Positions 35,169 through 44,192 of a DNA stretch of 64,000 bases are shown here, piece by piece; position 1 is the first letter of the stretch; the number at the start of each line of letters is the position of its first letter. The notes beneath the pieces are model-generated. The model made no database searches, was not told the origin of the DNA, and worked only from the letters and a program-made list of their open reading frames with translations. A program made the translations under genes and the position numbers. Location of the stretch: NCBI GenBank assembly GCA_963743035.1, contig CAVUOB010000018.1, positions 496,001 to 560,000 on the forward strand. Reading direction: 5' to 3'. Source of the DNA: PALSA-911 sp963743035 (GTDB taxonomy: Bacteria > Pseudomonadota > Alphaproteobacteria > Acetobacterales > Acetobacteraceae).

Positions 35169-35388
35169 GCGCGGGAGAGTGCGAAGCGTCCGCTTCGCCG
35201 CCGAAGGCGCAACCGGCCCCCGGAAACGCTCAGGCTTCAGGGACCGCGCCGGAACTAGGGATCTCTGGAAAGCCGGAGGACGCAGCCGCGTCCGCCGCAC
35301 CGACGGAGTAAGGCGCGCGCCCAGCCGGTCCTGCGGGACCGGAACGGGTTGGCGGGCTGAATCTCTCAGGTTCCGTGACAGAGGGGGG
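35169..35388 (+). ncRNA. Tandem glycine riboswitch upstream of gcvT
   Basis: Two glycine-aptamer signatures lie in series. Aptamer I, about 35169-35250, has GGGAGAGTGCG, GCCGCCGAAGGCGCAA and ACGCTCAGGCTTCAGGGACCG. Aptamer II, about 35258-35388, has ATCTCTGGAAAGCCGG, GCACCGACGGAGTAAGGC and AATCTCTCAGGTTCCGTGACAGAG. These match the conserved cores of gcvT-type glycine riboswitches, and the glycine-cleavage operon follows directly. In the known family, glycine binding switches on expression. The expression platform would be in 35389-35475. Confidence 0.93.
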
Positions 35389-35475
35389 CCGACGGGTGCC
35401 ATCCTGGTTTGGATGGTTGCCCGGTTCCTTTCGGCATGATGCCGGGAGGCGGCCCTTTTGCGTCCGGAGCTGTTT

Positions 35476-36609
35476 TTGGCAGAGGATCTCAAGACCACGC
35501 CGCTCGACGGCCTGCATCGGGCGCTCGGCGCGCGGATGGTGCCGTTCGCCGGCTACGCGATGCCGGTGCAGTACGACCTGACCGGCGAACTGGCCACACG
35601 CTGCCGCGGCGGCGTGCTGGCCGAGCATCTGCATTGCCGGGCCAAGGCGGCGCTGTTCGACGTTTCCCATATGGGCCAGGCGCTGCTCGCCGGCCCCGGC
35701 GCGGCGGCGGCGCTGGAGGCGCTGGTGCCCGGCGACATCGCCGGGCTGAAGCCGGGGCGGCAGCGCTACACGCTGCTGACCAACGAGCAGGGCGGCATCC
35801 TCGATGACCTGATGGTGGCCAATCTCGGCGACGACCATCTGGCGCTGGTGGTCAACGCCGCCTGCAAGGACGCGGATTTTGCCTATATCGAGGCCGCGCT
35901 GCCCGCCGGCGTGCGACTGACGGTGCAGCCGGACCGCGGGCTGCTGGCCCTGCAGGGGCCGCTGGCCGCCGCGGTGCTGGCGCGGCTGTCGCCGGGCGTG
36001 GCGGGCATGGCGTTCATGGCCGTGGCGTCGGTGCCGGTGGCCGGCATCGAGTGCCTGATCAGCCGCTCCGGCTATACCGGCGAGGACGGGTTCGAGATCT
36101 CGGTGCCGGCGCGCCAGGCCGAGGATTTGGCCCGGCTGCTGCTGGCCGAGCCGGAAGTGGCGCCGGCGGGCCTGGGCGCGCGCGATTCGCTGCGGCTGGA
36201 GGCCGGGCTCTGCCTGTACGGCAACGACATCGACACCACCACCAACCCGGTCGAAGCGGCGCTGACCTGGACCATCTCCAAGCGGCGCAAGATGGAATGG
36301 AATTTCGTCGGCGCCGGGCCGATCCGCCAGGCCCTGCACGATGGCCCGGAGCGGCTGCGCGTGGGCATCCTGCCCGATGGCCGGGCGCCGGCGCGCGCCG
36401 GGACGGAGATCGTCGACGCCGGTGGCGCCGTGGTCGGCCATGTCACCTCCGGCGGCTTCGGGCCGAGCCTGAACGCGCCGCTCGCCATGGGCTATGTGCG
36501 CGCCGACCTGGCCGCGGATGGCACGCCGCTCGCCTTGATGGTGCGGGGCAGGCCATTGCCCGCCCGCGTCGCGCCGACCCCGTTCATTCCCCATCATTAC
36601 GTCCGCTGA
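35476..36609 (+). CDS. gcvT: Aminomethyltransferase, glycine cleavage T protein
   Basis: Releases ammonia from the lipoyl-bound aminomethyl group and forms methylene-THF. I chose TTG 35476 because it gives LAEDLKTTPLDGLHRALGAR, the family start, with GGAG 8 bases upstream; the frame opens at 35458. The 377-residue protein has GARMVPFAGYAMPVQY, FDVSHMGQ, LISRSGYTGEDGFEI and the C-terminal VTSGGFGPSLNAPLAMGYV. About ten extra residues (DLTGELATRCRG) sit between MPVQY and GVLAEH, where most homologues have one or two. First gene after the glycine riboswitch. Confidence 0.94.
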   Translation: MAEDLKTTPLDGLHRALGARMVPFAGYAMPVQYDLTGELATRCRGGVLAEHLHCRAKAALFDVSHMGQALLAGPGAAAALEALVPGDIAGLKPGRQRYTLLTNEQGGILDDLMVANLGDDHLALVVNAACKDADFAYIEAALPAGVRLTVQPDRGLLALQGPLAAAVLARLSPGVAGMAFMAVASVPVAGIECLISRSGYTGEDGFEISVPARQAEDLARLLLAEPEVAPAGLGARDSLRLEAGLCLYGNDIDTTTNPVEAALTWTISKRRKMEWNFVGAGPIRQALHDGPERLRVGILPDGRAPARAGTEIVDAGGAVVGHVTSGGFGPSLNAPLAMGYVRADLAADGTPLALMVRGRPLPARVAPTPFIPHHYVR

Positions 36610-36620
36610 GAGGTTCCCCC

Positions 36621-37016
36621 ATGTCCGCCACATCCGGCTCGGAAATTCGTTACACCAAAGACCATGAATGGGTTCGCCTGGAGGGTGACATCGCCACCAT
36701 CGGCATCAGCAACCACGCCCAGGAGGCGCTGGGCGACGTCGTGTTCGTCGAGCTGCCGGATGTCGGGCGCGTCGTCGACGAGGGCGAGGCCTGCGCCGTG
36801 GTCGAGAGCGTGAAGGCGGCGAGCGACGTCTATGCGCCGCTGGCCGGCACCGTGGTGGAGGTCAACCAGGCCGTGGTCGATGAGCCCGGCACGGTGAACG
36901 CCGATCCGATCGATGGCGGCTGGTTCTTCAAGCTGTCGGGTGTGGAATTCGAGGCCTTCGCCGCGCTGATGGACGAGGACGAATACACCGCCTTCGTGGA
37001 AAGCGAAGCCGAATGA
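36621..37016 (+). CDS. gcvH: Glycine cleavage H protein
   Basis: A 131-residue lipoyl carrier protein that shuttles the aminomethyl group between P, T and L proteins. The lipoylated Lys is in VVESVKAASDVYAP; the start is MSATSGSEIRYTKDHEWVRL. The gap from gcvT is 11 bp, and the stop overlaps the gcvP start (ATGA at 37013-37016). Confidence 0.97.
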   Translation: MSATSGSEIRYTKDHEWVRLEGDIATIGISNHAQEALGDVVFVELPDVGRVVDEGEACAVVESVKAASDVYAPLAGTVVEVNQAVVDEPGTVNADPIDGGWFFKLSGVEFEAFAALMDEDEYTAFVESEAE

Positions 37017-39886
37017 ACGCTTCTGTCCTGGCTGAACTCGACGCGCTGGAGGCGGCGGACGGTTTCGTCGGCCGGCATATCGGCCCGTCCGAGGCCGAGA
37101 TCGGCGCCATGCTGCGCGTCGTCGGAGCCGCGACGCTGGACGAGGTGGCGGCCAAGACGGTGCCGCAGGCGATTCGTACCAACCGCGCGCTGAACCTGCC
37201 CGATGCCGTGGACGAGGCGGCGGCGATCGCCGAGCTGCGCGCGCTGGCGGCGAAGAATGTCGGGAAGAAGTCGCTGATCGGGCTCGGCTATCACGGCACC
37301 CATACGCCGCCGGTGATCCTGCGGAACGTTCTGGAGAACCCTGGCTGGTACACCGCCTATACGCCGTACCAGGCGGAGATCGCCCAGGGCCGGCTGGAGG
37401 CCTTGGTCAACTTCCAGACCATGGTCTGCGAGCTGACCGGCATGGAAATCGCCAATGCCTCCCTGCTGGACGAGGCGACCGCCGCGGCCGAGGCGATGGC
37501 GATGGCGCATGCGCTGAGCAAGACGAAATCCGACATTCTGGCGGTCGCGGCCGATGTGCATCCGCAGACCCGCGCGGTGCTGGCGACCCGGGCGAAGCCG
37601 GTCGGGATTACCCTGCTGGACGTGGCGCCCGGCGATGTGGCGGCGATCGGCGCGGCCAGGGCGTTCGCGGTGGTGCTGCAATATCCAGGCAGCACCGGCG
37701 CGGTGCGTGACCTCACGGCCGAGATCGCCGCCATCCATGCCGCGGGCGGGCTGGCGATCGTCGCCGCCGATCCGCTGTCGCTGGCGCTGCTGACGCCGCC
37801 CGGCGAGATGGGCGCCGATGTGGTGGTCGGCTCCGCCCAGCGCTTCGGCGTGCCGATGGGATTCGGCGGCCCGCATGCCGGCTTCTTCGCCACGCGGGAC
37901 GCGCTGAAGCGGCACATGCCCGGGCGGCTGGTCGGCGTCAGCCTGGATGCGGCGGGACAGCCGGCGATGCGGCTGGCGCTGCAGACCCGGGAGCAGCATA
38001 TCCGCCGGGAGAAGGCGACTTCCAACATCTGCACCGCGCAGGTGCTGCTGGCGGTGATGGCCGGTTTCTACGCCGTCTGGCACGGGCCGGAAGGGCTGGC
38101 GCGGATCGCCAGGCGGATCAATCTGCAGGCGCGGCTGCTCGCCGACATCGCCCGGCGTTCGGGCCTGGCGCTGCGCCATGACGCGTTCTTCGACACCATC
38201 GCCATCGAGACGCCGGATGCCGACGGGCTGATGGCGCGTGCCGTGGCCGGCGGGTTCAATTTCCGCCGCATCGATGCGACCGGCGTCGCCATCGCGCTGG
38301 ATGAGACCGTGACGCGGGCCGATCTGCTGGCGCTGGCCGCCATCCTCGGCGGCGAGCTGGAAGGGGCTGGCGCCTCGATCCCGGCCGGCGTGACGCGCCG
38401 GTCCGCGTTCCTGGCCCAGGCGGTGTTCAACCGCTACCGCGCCGAGCACGAGATGCTGCGCTACCTCAAGCGGCTCGAGGATAAGGACGTGGCGCTGAAC
38501 CGCAGCATGATCCCGCTCGGTTCCTGCACGATGAAGCTGAACGCCACCGCGGAGATGATCCCGGTCACGCTGCCGGGGTTTGCCGACATCCATCCCTTCG
38601 CGCCGGCCGATCAGACGCAGGGCTATCTGGAGCTGATCGAACGCCTGGCGGCCTGGCTGACCGAGGCGACCGGCTTCGCCGCGGTGTCCCTGCAGCCGAA
38701 TGCCGGTTCGCAGGGCGAGTATGCCGGGCTGCTGGCGATCCGCGCCTATCAGGAAGCGCAGGGGCAGGGGCATCGGGACATCTGCCTGATCCCGTCCAGC
38801 GCGCACGGCACCAACCCCGCCAGCGCGGCGATGGCCGGGCTGAAGGTGGTGGTGGTGGGCTGCGACAAGGAGGGCAATGTCGATCTCGCCGATCTCGCGG
38901 CCAAGGCGGAGAAGCACGCGGCCAACCTGGCGGCGCTGATGATCACCTATCCCAGCACCCACGGCGTGTTCGAGGCGAGCATCCGGGATATCTGCGCGAT
39001 CGTGCATGCCCAGGGCGGGCAGGTCTACATGGACGGGGCGAACATGAACGCCCAGGTGGGGCTGACCAGCCCCGGTCTGATCGGCGCCGATGTCTGCCAC
39101 CTGAACCTGCACAAGACCTTCTGCATTCCGCATGGCGGCGGCGGGCCGGGCGTGGGGCCGATCGGGGTGGCGGCGCATCTGGTGCCGCATCTGCCGAACC
39201 ATCCGCTGCGCGCCGACGCGGGCCCGGCCAGCGGCTTCGGTCCGGTGTCGGCGGCGCCGTTCGGCAGCGCGCTGATCCTGCCGATCAGCTACGCCTATAT
39301 CCGCATGATGGGCGCGGACGGGCTGAAGCGCGCGACCGAGGTGGCGATCCTGTCGGCCAACTACATCGCCGCCCGGCTGCGCGGGCACTACCCGATCCTG
39401 TATTCGGGCGCGAACGGGATGGTTGCGCATGAATGCATCATCGATTGCCGCGGCTTCCAGGCCGAGGCGGGGGTGATGGTGGAGGACATCGCCAAGCGTC
39501 TGCAGGATTACGGCTTTCATGCGCCGACGATGTCCTGGCCGGTGGCGGGCACGCTGATGATCGAGCCGACGGAGAGCGAGAGCCAGGCGGAGCTGGACCG
39601 GTTCTGCGATGCGATGATCGCCATTCGCGGGGAAATCGCCGCCATTGCCGCCGGCAGCCTGGACCGGGCCGACAATCCGCTGAAGCACGCCCCGCACACC
39701 GCGCGGGAAGTGACGGCGGATGCCTGGGCGCATGCCTATACGCGCGAGCAGGCGGCGTTCCCGCTGCCCTTCGTCGCCGCGCATAAATACTGGCCGCCGG
39801 TGAAGCGGGTGGACAATGTGTATGGCGACCGAAACCTGATCTGCACCTGCGCGCCGCTGGAAGCCTATGCGGAGGCGGCGGAGTAG
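37013..39886 (+). CDS. gcvP: Glycine dehydrogenase (decarboxylating), P protein
   Basis: The PLP enzyme that decarboxylates glycine and loads the aminomethyl group on GcvH. At 957 residues it is the single-chain form (P1 and P2 halves fused). It begins VLAELDALEAADGFVGRHIG; the PLP lysine is in HLNLHKTFCIPHGGGGPGVG, and PNAGSQGEYAGL and SSAHGTNPASAAMAG are P-protein blocks. It is coupled to gcvH by a 4-base overlap and ends the riboswitch-controlled operon. Confidence 0.97.
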   Translation: MNASVLAELDALEAADGFVGRHIGPSEAEIGAMLRVVGAATLDEVAAKTVPQAIRTNRALNLPDAVDEAAAIAELRALAAKNVGKKSLIGLGYHGTHTPPVILRNVLENPGWYTAYTPYQAEIAQGRLEALVNFQTMVCELTGMEIANASLLDEATAAAEAMAMAHALSKTKSDILAVAADVHPQTRAVLATRAKPVGITLLDVAPGDVAAIGAARAFAVVLQYPGSTGAVRDLTAEIAAIHAAGGLAIVAADPLSLALLTPPGEMGADVVVGSAQRFGVPMGFGGPHAGFFATRDALKRHMPGRLVGVSLDAAGQPAMRLALQTREQHIRREKATSNICTAQVLLAVMAGFYAVWHGPEGLARIARRINLQARLLADIARRSGLALRHDAFFDTIAIETPDADGLMARAVAGGFNFRRIDATGVAIALDETVTRADLLALAAILGGELEGAGASIPAGVTRRSAFLAQAVFNRYRAEHEMLRYLKRLEDKDVALNRSMIPLGSCTMKLNATAEMIPVTLPGFADIHPFAPADQTQGYLELIERLAAWLTEATGFAAVSLQPNAGSQGEYAGLLAIRAYQEAQGQGHRDICLIPSSAHGTNPASAAMAGLKVVVVGCDKEGNVDLADLAAKAEKHAANLAALMITYPSTHGVFEASIRDICAIVHAQGGQVYMDGANMNAQVGLTSPGLIGADVCHLNLHKTFCIPHGGGGPGVGPIGVAAHLVPHLPNHPLRADAGPASGFGPVSAAPFGSALILPISYAYIRMMGADGLKRATEVAILSANYIAARLRGHYPILYSGANGMVAHECIIDCRGFQAEAGVMVEDIAKRLQDYGFHAPTMSWPVAGTLMIEPTESESQAELDRFCDAMIAIRGEIAAIAAGSLDRADNPLKHAPHTAREVTADAWAHAYTREQAAFPLPFVAAHKYWPPVKRVDNVYGDRNLICTCAPLEAYAEAAE

Positions 39887-40155
39887 GGGCTGTCACCCGG
39901 CCCGTTGCGCCGGTCTGATCGTTGGTTGTGCTTGTGTCCTGCCGGCCGGACGAAGCGAGTGCTGCGATCAGACAAGCCCGAGAACTGCGCATCTCCGGCT
40001 TGCTCGATTACAGCCAGCTTGCCGGGGCGGACGGCAAGTCAAGGCGCGCGCAGCGCCCGCGCGCTTGCGCGGCCCGGCCTTGAGTTGCCGGCCGGCACGG
40101 CCGGACAATTTGGGATCGAGGCAGCCGACAGGGGAAAAACTCCCTGGCAGCGATA

Positions 40156-40458
40156 TCAGGCCGCCAGGCTGTTCCGCTCGCTCAGGATCGGGACGACATT
40201 CTGCACGCCGATCACCTGGCGGAGATTGCCCTCGATCATGTGGGCGTATTCCGCCGGGAGGGCGTGCACGGCGAGCTCCACATGCATGGTCTCGGCGTTG
40301 CGGTGCGACCACATGCGGTCGGGGGTGACGTCGCGCTTGGCGAAGGGTTGCAGCAGGCGCGACAACAGCCCGGGGCTGGCATCGGCATCGACCATATAGC
40401 GGACGGAAACGACACCCGACGCGGCGGCGCCGGCGGCTTCTTGCAGGGAGGCGGACAT
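40156..40458 (-). CDS. ACT-domain protein
   Basis: A 100-residue single ACT domain: strand SVRYMVDADASPGLLSRLLQ, helix PFAKRDVTPDRMWSHR, strand MHVELAVHALPAEYAHMIEG, second helix and final strand (VIGVQNVVPIL). The pattern resembles the small regulatory subunit of acetolactate synthase, but no catalytic subunit is adjacent and it lacks the longer C-terminus of IlvN, so only a ligand-binding regulatory role is claimed. The 269 bp between gcvP and this gene hold no supported gene, only GC-rich imperfect inverted segments. Confidence 0.72.
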   Translation of the reverse strand: MSASLQEAAGAAASGVVSVRYMVDADASPGLLSRLLQPFAKRDVTPDRMWSHRNAETMHVELAVHALPAEYAHMIEGNLRQVIGVQNVVPILSERNSLAA

Positions 40459-40649
40459 GGGGAAGACCTTGGACGAGGGAAAAGAACGGCACGAAAACCT
40501 GACGAACCGGCTGCCTGATCAGGCGGCCGGGGAGGTAATTCGCGCTTTCTGCATCCATTCGGTCATGGACATAGTGTAGCCGCACGCCCGGCGCGCAGGG
40601 TAGGGAATTCTGCGTGTCTGCCATGCCGGCACGCCCGGAGGAGGGAAAA

Positions 40650-41279
40650 ATGTTCGCGGTGATCTTCGAGGTGCGGCCCGGGAAAGGCCAGTTCGACGCC
40701 TATCTGGACCTGGCGTCGCTGTTGCGCCCGGAAGTGGAGCGGATCGACGGATTTCTGGAGAATCGGCGCTTCCGCAGCCGGAGCCGGCCGGACTGGATGG
40801 TGTCGCTGTCGTACTGGCGCGACGAGAAGGCGCTGATCCGCTGGCGCACGCATGGCGGGCATCATCTGGTGCAGGCCAAGGGCCGGTCCGGGATATTCGC
40901 CGATTATCATCTGCGGGTCGGCGAAGTCTTCGCCGGCGATGGCGCCGCGGCCATGCAGAGCCGGCTGGACGAGACCGAAATCGGCGATGCCCGCGCGATT
41001 ACCCTGGTCGACATGCCCGGGCAGGATGCCGCCCCGGACGCGCCGGGGCTGGTCGGCTGGGATCTGTTCGATGGCATCACCGTGCCCGGCAGCCGGCTGA
41101 TGCTGCTGGCCTGGCGGGATCGGGCTGCCTGCGCCGGCTGGGATGGGACAGCGGGGGATGGGGCAGCGGAGGACGGGGCAGCGGGAGATGGGGCCGGGGG
41201 CGAACGGCGGCGGGATGTGCGGATCATCCGGGACTATTCGATGGCCGACCGGCGCGAAGCCCCGCAATATTTTGCCTGA
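40650..41279 (+). CDS. Antibiotic-biosynthesis-monooxygenase-like (dimeric alpha/beta barrel) protein
   Basis: ATG 40650 follows GGAGGAGGG closely, so this start is preferred over 40614. The 209-residue protein opens MFAVIFEVRPGKGQFDAYLD and contains the ABM-type pattern FLENRRFRSRSRPDWMVSLS-YWRDEKALIRWRTHGGHHL. The C-terminal third has a low-complexity GDGAAEDGAAGDGAGG insert encoded by 15-bp tandem repeats (about 41145-41200). Members are often heme-degrading enzymes or small monooxygenases; the substrate is unknown. The stop codon lies inside a 16-bp tandem repeat. Confidence 0.75.
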   Translation: MFAVIFEVRPGKGQFDAYLDLASLLRPEVERIDGFLENRRFRSRSRPDWMVSLSYWRDEKALIRWRTHGGHHLVQAKGRSGIFADYHLRVGEVFAGDGAAAMQSRLDETEIGDARAITLVDMPGQDAAPDAPGLVGWDLFDGITVPGSRLMLLAWRDRAACAGWDGTAGDGAAEDGAAGDGAGGERRRDVRIIRDYSMADRREAPQYFA

Positions 41280-41313
41280 GCGGGAATTGGCCTGAGCGGG
41301 AATTGGCCTCAGC
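41274..41313. repeat. 16-bp tandem repeat spanning a stop codon
   Basis: GCCTGAGCGGGAATTG occurs exactly twice (41274-41289, 41290-41305), with a partial third copy GCCTCAGC. The first copy contains the TGA stop (41277-41279) of the preceding gene. Confidence 0.88.
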
Positions 41314-41335
41314 CCGATTTCCTGGCCCGGAATCG

Positions 41336-41362
41336 CCAACGCCGCCCGGAGGGCGGCGTTGG
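41336..41362. terminator. Hairpin between convergent genes
   Basis: CCAACGCCGCCC and GGGCGGCGTTGG form a perfect 12-bp stem with a 3-base loop. It lies between the ABM gene and the end of the ATP synthase F0 operon, so it could stop transcription from both sides. There is no clear T-run, which is common for high-GC terminators. Confidence 0.65.
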
Positions 41363-41391
41363 GGTTGGTCTGAAACGGAGAGCCCGAGGGA

Positions 41392-41904
41392 TCAGGCGGC
41401 GCGGCGGGACGCCAGGGCGGTGGGGAGTTGCGCGATCGCCTGGTCCACCAGCGCGGTGCCGGCGGCGGGCGAGAGCCCTTCGGCGATGACCTGGCGGGCA
41501 GCCTCGGTGGCGACCTCGGCGGCCGTGTGGCGGACGCTGTCGACCGCGGCCTTCTCGGCGGCGGAGATGCGGTCCATGGCCATCTTCTCGCGCCGGGCGG
41601 CGGAATGTTCGGCTTCCTGCGCGGCGGCGGTGGCGACGCGGGCGGCTTCCTGCTTGGCGCCTTCGATCAGGGCCTCGGCTTCCTTGAGCGCGGCGGCGCG
41701 GCGGGCCTCGGCATCCTTCAGCATCGTCTCCGCCTCGCGGCGCAGACGGGCGGCTTCATCCAGCTCGGCCCGGACCGCGGTGGCGCGCGCATCCAGCATC
41801 CCGGTCAGCGCGGTCCAGAGCTTGCGGCCGAACAGCACGAAAAAGATGACAAAGGCGATCGCGACCCAGGTCCGCGGATCCTCGAAAAGGCTTTCCTCGT
41901 GCAT
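41392..41904 (-). CDS. atpF: ATP synthase F0 subunit b
   Basis: A 170-residue peripheral-stalk protein with one N-terminal membrane helix (TWVAIAFVIFFVLFGRKLWT) and a long charged coiled coil (RAELDEAARLRREAETMLKD). It is the last of the five F0 genes on this strand, 20 bp after the b' gene. Alphaproteobacteria encode both b and b', and their F1 operon lies elsewhere, as here. Confidence 0.94.
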   Translation of the reverse strand: MHEESLFEDPRTWVAIAFVIFFVLFGRKLWTALTGMLDARATAVRAELDEAARLRREAETMLKDAEARRAAALKEAEALIEGAKQEAARVATAAAQEAEHSAARREKMAMDRISAAEKAAVDSVRHTAAEVATEAARQVIAEGLSPAAGTALVDQAIAQLPTALASRRAA

Positions 41905-41924
41905 GGCGGTTGCCTTTTCCTGAC

Positions 41925-42509
41925 TTAACCCTGGCCGCGCGCGGCCAGGAGGGCGCCGACCGCGTTGTCCACCCGGGAGAGGTCCGGGGTGACGCCGGTC
42001 AGTCGGCCGATGACGGTATTGGCGGTGTCGGTCGCAACCTCCCGCAGGGCGCCGAGGGCGGCGGTGCGGGCAGCGCCGATGCGGGCTTCGGCGGCGGTGA
42101 TCTGCGCCTCCAGCTTCGCGTTCAGCTCGGCCGAGCGGCTGGCGGCGGCCTGCTTGGCCTGGTCGATCGCGTTGGAGATCGACGCCTGCGCCTCGGCGCG
42201 GGCGCGCTGGGTGGCGTCCGTCAGCTGCATGATCGCGGCATCCGCCTTCGCCTTGGCGGCGCGGGCGGTGTCGAGATCGGCGCTAATGGTGGCTTCGCGC
42301 GTCGCCAGCACCGCACCCACCTGGGGCAGCGCCCAGCGCGAGAGCAGGAGATAGAGCACGACGAAGATGATCACGCCCCAGACGACCTGGGCGAGCGTCA
42401 GCCTGTTGGCGAAATCGAGCTGCGGCATGCCTTCCGCGGCGTAGGCGGCGGTCGGCAGCAGCAGCAATGCGGTGGCGGTTAAACGGATCACGGTCATGTC
42501 CGGGCGCAC
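41925..42509 (-). CDS. atpG: ATP synthase F0 subunit b'
   Basis: A 194-residue b-like stalk subunit. An N-terminal signal-like segment (VIRLTATALLLLPTAAYAA) precedes the membrane helix (VVWGVIIFVVLYLLLSRWAL) and a coiled coil rich in Ala, Lys, Glu and Arg. The start may be GTG 42509 (AGGAGG 13 bases upstream) or ATG 42497; I use the former with low certainty. It lies 35 bp after atpE. The b' form heterodimerises with b in alphaproteobacteria and photosynthetic organisms. Confidence 0.92.
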   Translation of the reverse strand: MRPDMTVIRLTATALLLLPTAAYAAEGMPQLDFANRLTLAQVVWGVIIFVVLYLLLSRWALPQVGAVLATREATISADLDTARAAKAKADAAIMQLTDATQRARAEAQASISNAIDQAKQAAASRSAELNAKLEAQITAAEARIGAARTAALGALREVATDTANTVIGRLTGVTPDLSRVDNAVGALLAARGQG

Positions 42510-42544
42510 CAGGGCGCCCGGCCTCCTACCAGAGCAGATGCGGA

Positions 42545-42784
42545 TCAGGTGAAGAGGATGAGGAAGGCGATCAGCAGCGCGAACAGCGCCACCGCTTCGG
42601 TCAGCGCGAAGCCGAGAATGCCGAGGCCGAAGACCTGGTCGCGGGCCGACGGGTTGCGGGCAACCGCGGTCACCAGCGAGGAGAAGATGTTGCCGATGCC
42701 GATGCCGACGCCGGCGAGGGCGATAACGGCGATACCAGCGCCGAGCGCCTTAAAGGCAACGATATTGGCGAGAGCAGCTTCCAT
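42545..42784 (-). CDS. atpE: ATP synthase F0 subunit c
   Basis: A 79-residue hairpin of two membrane helices joined by the polar loop VARNPSARDQVFG. The proton-binding Glu is in FALTEAVALFALLIAF. The first helix has the GxGxGxG pattern (GVGIGIGNIFSS). There are no sodium-site Gln residues, so a proton rotor is expected. Confidence 0.97.
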   Translation of the reverse strand: MEAALANIVAFKALGAGIAVIALAGVGIGIGNIFSSLVTAVARNPSARDQVFGLGILGFALTEAVALFALLIAFLILFT

Positions 42785-42842
42785 GAGGATCTTCCTTCAG
42801 TATGGATGGCGGGAAATGGCCGGTAGGGACGGGCTGAGCGGC

Positions 42843-43607
42843 TCAGTGCAGGTGCACTGCGTCGTGCAGGTAGATGCAGGTCAGGATGGCGAACACATAG
42901 GCCTGCAGGCAGGCGACCAGGAGTTCGAAACCGACCAGGATGACGTTCAGCGCGATCGGGCCGACAGCGATCACCGGGCCGAGATGGCCGAGTGCGGCGG
43001 AGCCGGCGAGCATCACGGTGAAGCTGGCGAACACCTCGAACATCACGTGTCCGGCGACCATGTTGGCGAACAGACGGATGGACAGGCTGACCGGGCGGGA
43101 GAGGTAGGAGATGATCTCGACCGGGATGATGATCGGCGCCAGCAGCTTCGGCGCGCCCGGCGGAAAGAAATAGGTGGTGAAGAACGTGGTGCCGTGGGTG
43201 AACACGGCCACCAGCGTCACCAGGATGATCACCGCGAGGGCCATCGCGGCGGTGACGGCGATATGGCTGGTATAGGTGAAGGCATAGGGCACGAGGCCGA
43301 GCAGGTTGCCCATCAGGATGAAGAAGAACAGCGTGAACACGAACGGGAAGAAGCGCTTTCCCTCCTCGCCGATCTGGGCGATACACATGTCATGCACGAA
43401 GTTGTAGCCCATCTCCGCCGCGGCCTGCAGCCGGCCCGGCACGATGGCGCGCGGGCGCATGCCGAAATACAGCAGCCCCAGGGTCAACGCCCCGGCGATG
43501 ACCATCCACAGATTGGATTGGGTGAAGTTGACGGATTCTCCAAGCGCGCCCAGGACGGGCGTGAGCTTAAACTGGCCAAGTGCATCGATCGTATGTTCGG
43601 CCGCCAA
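42843..43607 (-). CDS. atpB: ATP synthase F0 subunit a
   Basis: A 254-residue membrane protein forming the proton half-channels. The essential Arg is in SIRLFANMVAGHVMFEVFAS; GNLLGLVPYAFTYTSHI is also typical. It lies between atpI and atpE. Confidence 0.96.
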   Translation of the reverse strand: MAAEHTIDALGQFKLTPVLGALGESVNFTQSNLWMVIAGALTLGLLYFGMRPRAIVPGRLQAAAEMGYNFVHDMCIAQIGEEGKRFFPFVFTLFFFILMGNLLGLVPYAFTYTSHIAVTAAMALAVIILVTLVAVFTHGTTFFTTYFFPPGAPKLLAPIIIPVEIISYLSRPVSLSIRLFANMVAGHVMFEVFASFTVMLAGSAALGHLGPVIAVGPIALNVILVGFELLVACLQAYVFAILTCIYLHDAVHLH

Positions 43608-43679
43608 GTTCCCCGTCCTTATTCTCTATCGGCAGCGCCTGGTCCGGCGCGCCTGCGATCCACCGTTATGACGAGGGCT

Positions 43680-43985
43680 CTAACCTGTTGGTGTCTGTTT
43701 GAACAGACGCCAGACGTTCAGCACCCCCGCCGCGCCCCCGATCAGGACGAACACCGCGATCAGGATCGGCTTGGTTCCGAGCCAGCGGTCCAGCGCCCAG
43801 CCGATGGCGACTGCCACCATCAGGGCGGAGACTAGCTCCGTTCCAACCCTCAGGCCGATCCCCCAGGGCGAAAAGGGTTTTTTTCCCTCCGGCCCCGGCT
43901 CGGGGGTGTCGAGACCCCGCCTGATACGCGCGGAAGCCAGCCGTTCCTCGAAGGAAGGTTCGCCGCCGCCGTGCTGATCGCTCAT
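43680..43985 (-). CDS. atpI: AtpI/AtpZ-type F0 accessory protein
   Basis: A 101-residue protein with a charged N-terminal half (EERLASARIRRGLDTPEPGP) and two membrane helices (GTELVSALMVAVAIGWALDR; PILIAVFVLIGGAAGVLNVW), the AtpI layout. It probably assists c-ring assembly or Mg uptake. First gene of the F0 operon; its promoter lies to the right, shared with the divergent amidohydrolase gene at 44193. Confidence 0.9.
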   Translation of the reverse strand: MSDQHGGGEPSFEERLASARIRRGLDTPEPGPEGKKPFSPWGIGLRVGTELVSALMVAVAIGWALDRWLGTKPILIAVFVLIGGAAGVLNVWRLFKQTPTG

Positions 43986-44192
43986 ATTCGCTCCTAGCGG
44001 GTTGCCCCGCCTGAAGGCGACCGCTTGCTACAGGGGGGTCATGATAGTGTCAAGGACGCCGCGGCCGGTATTTCAAGCCCGTTTCCGACAGATTTTACAT
44101 CTTTTGCCGGACGCGCGCCCGCAGGATTTGTCTTCGCCGATCGCCGCGCCAAAAATACCCGGCAACGGGGCACGGATGGGAGGGAAACGCGA

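Noticed and set aside
36830..39784. 984-residue open frame opposite gcvH and gcvP
   Set aside because: Same GC-driven shadow; gcvH and gcvP are unmistakable on the other strand.
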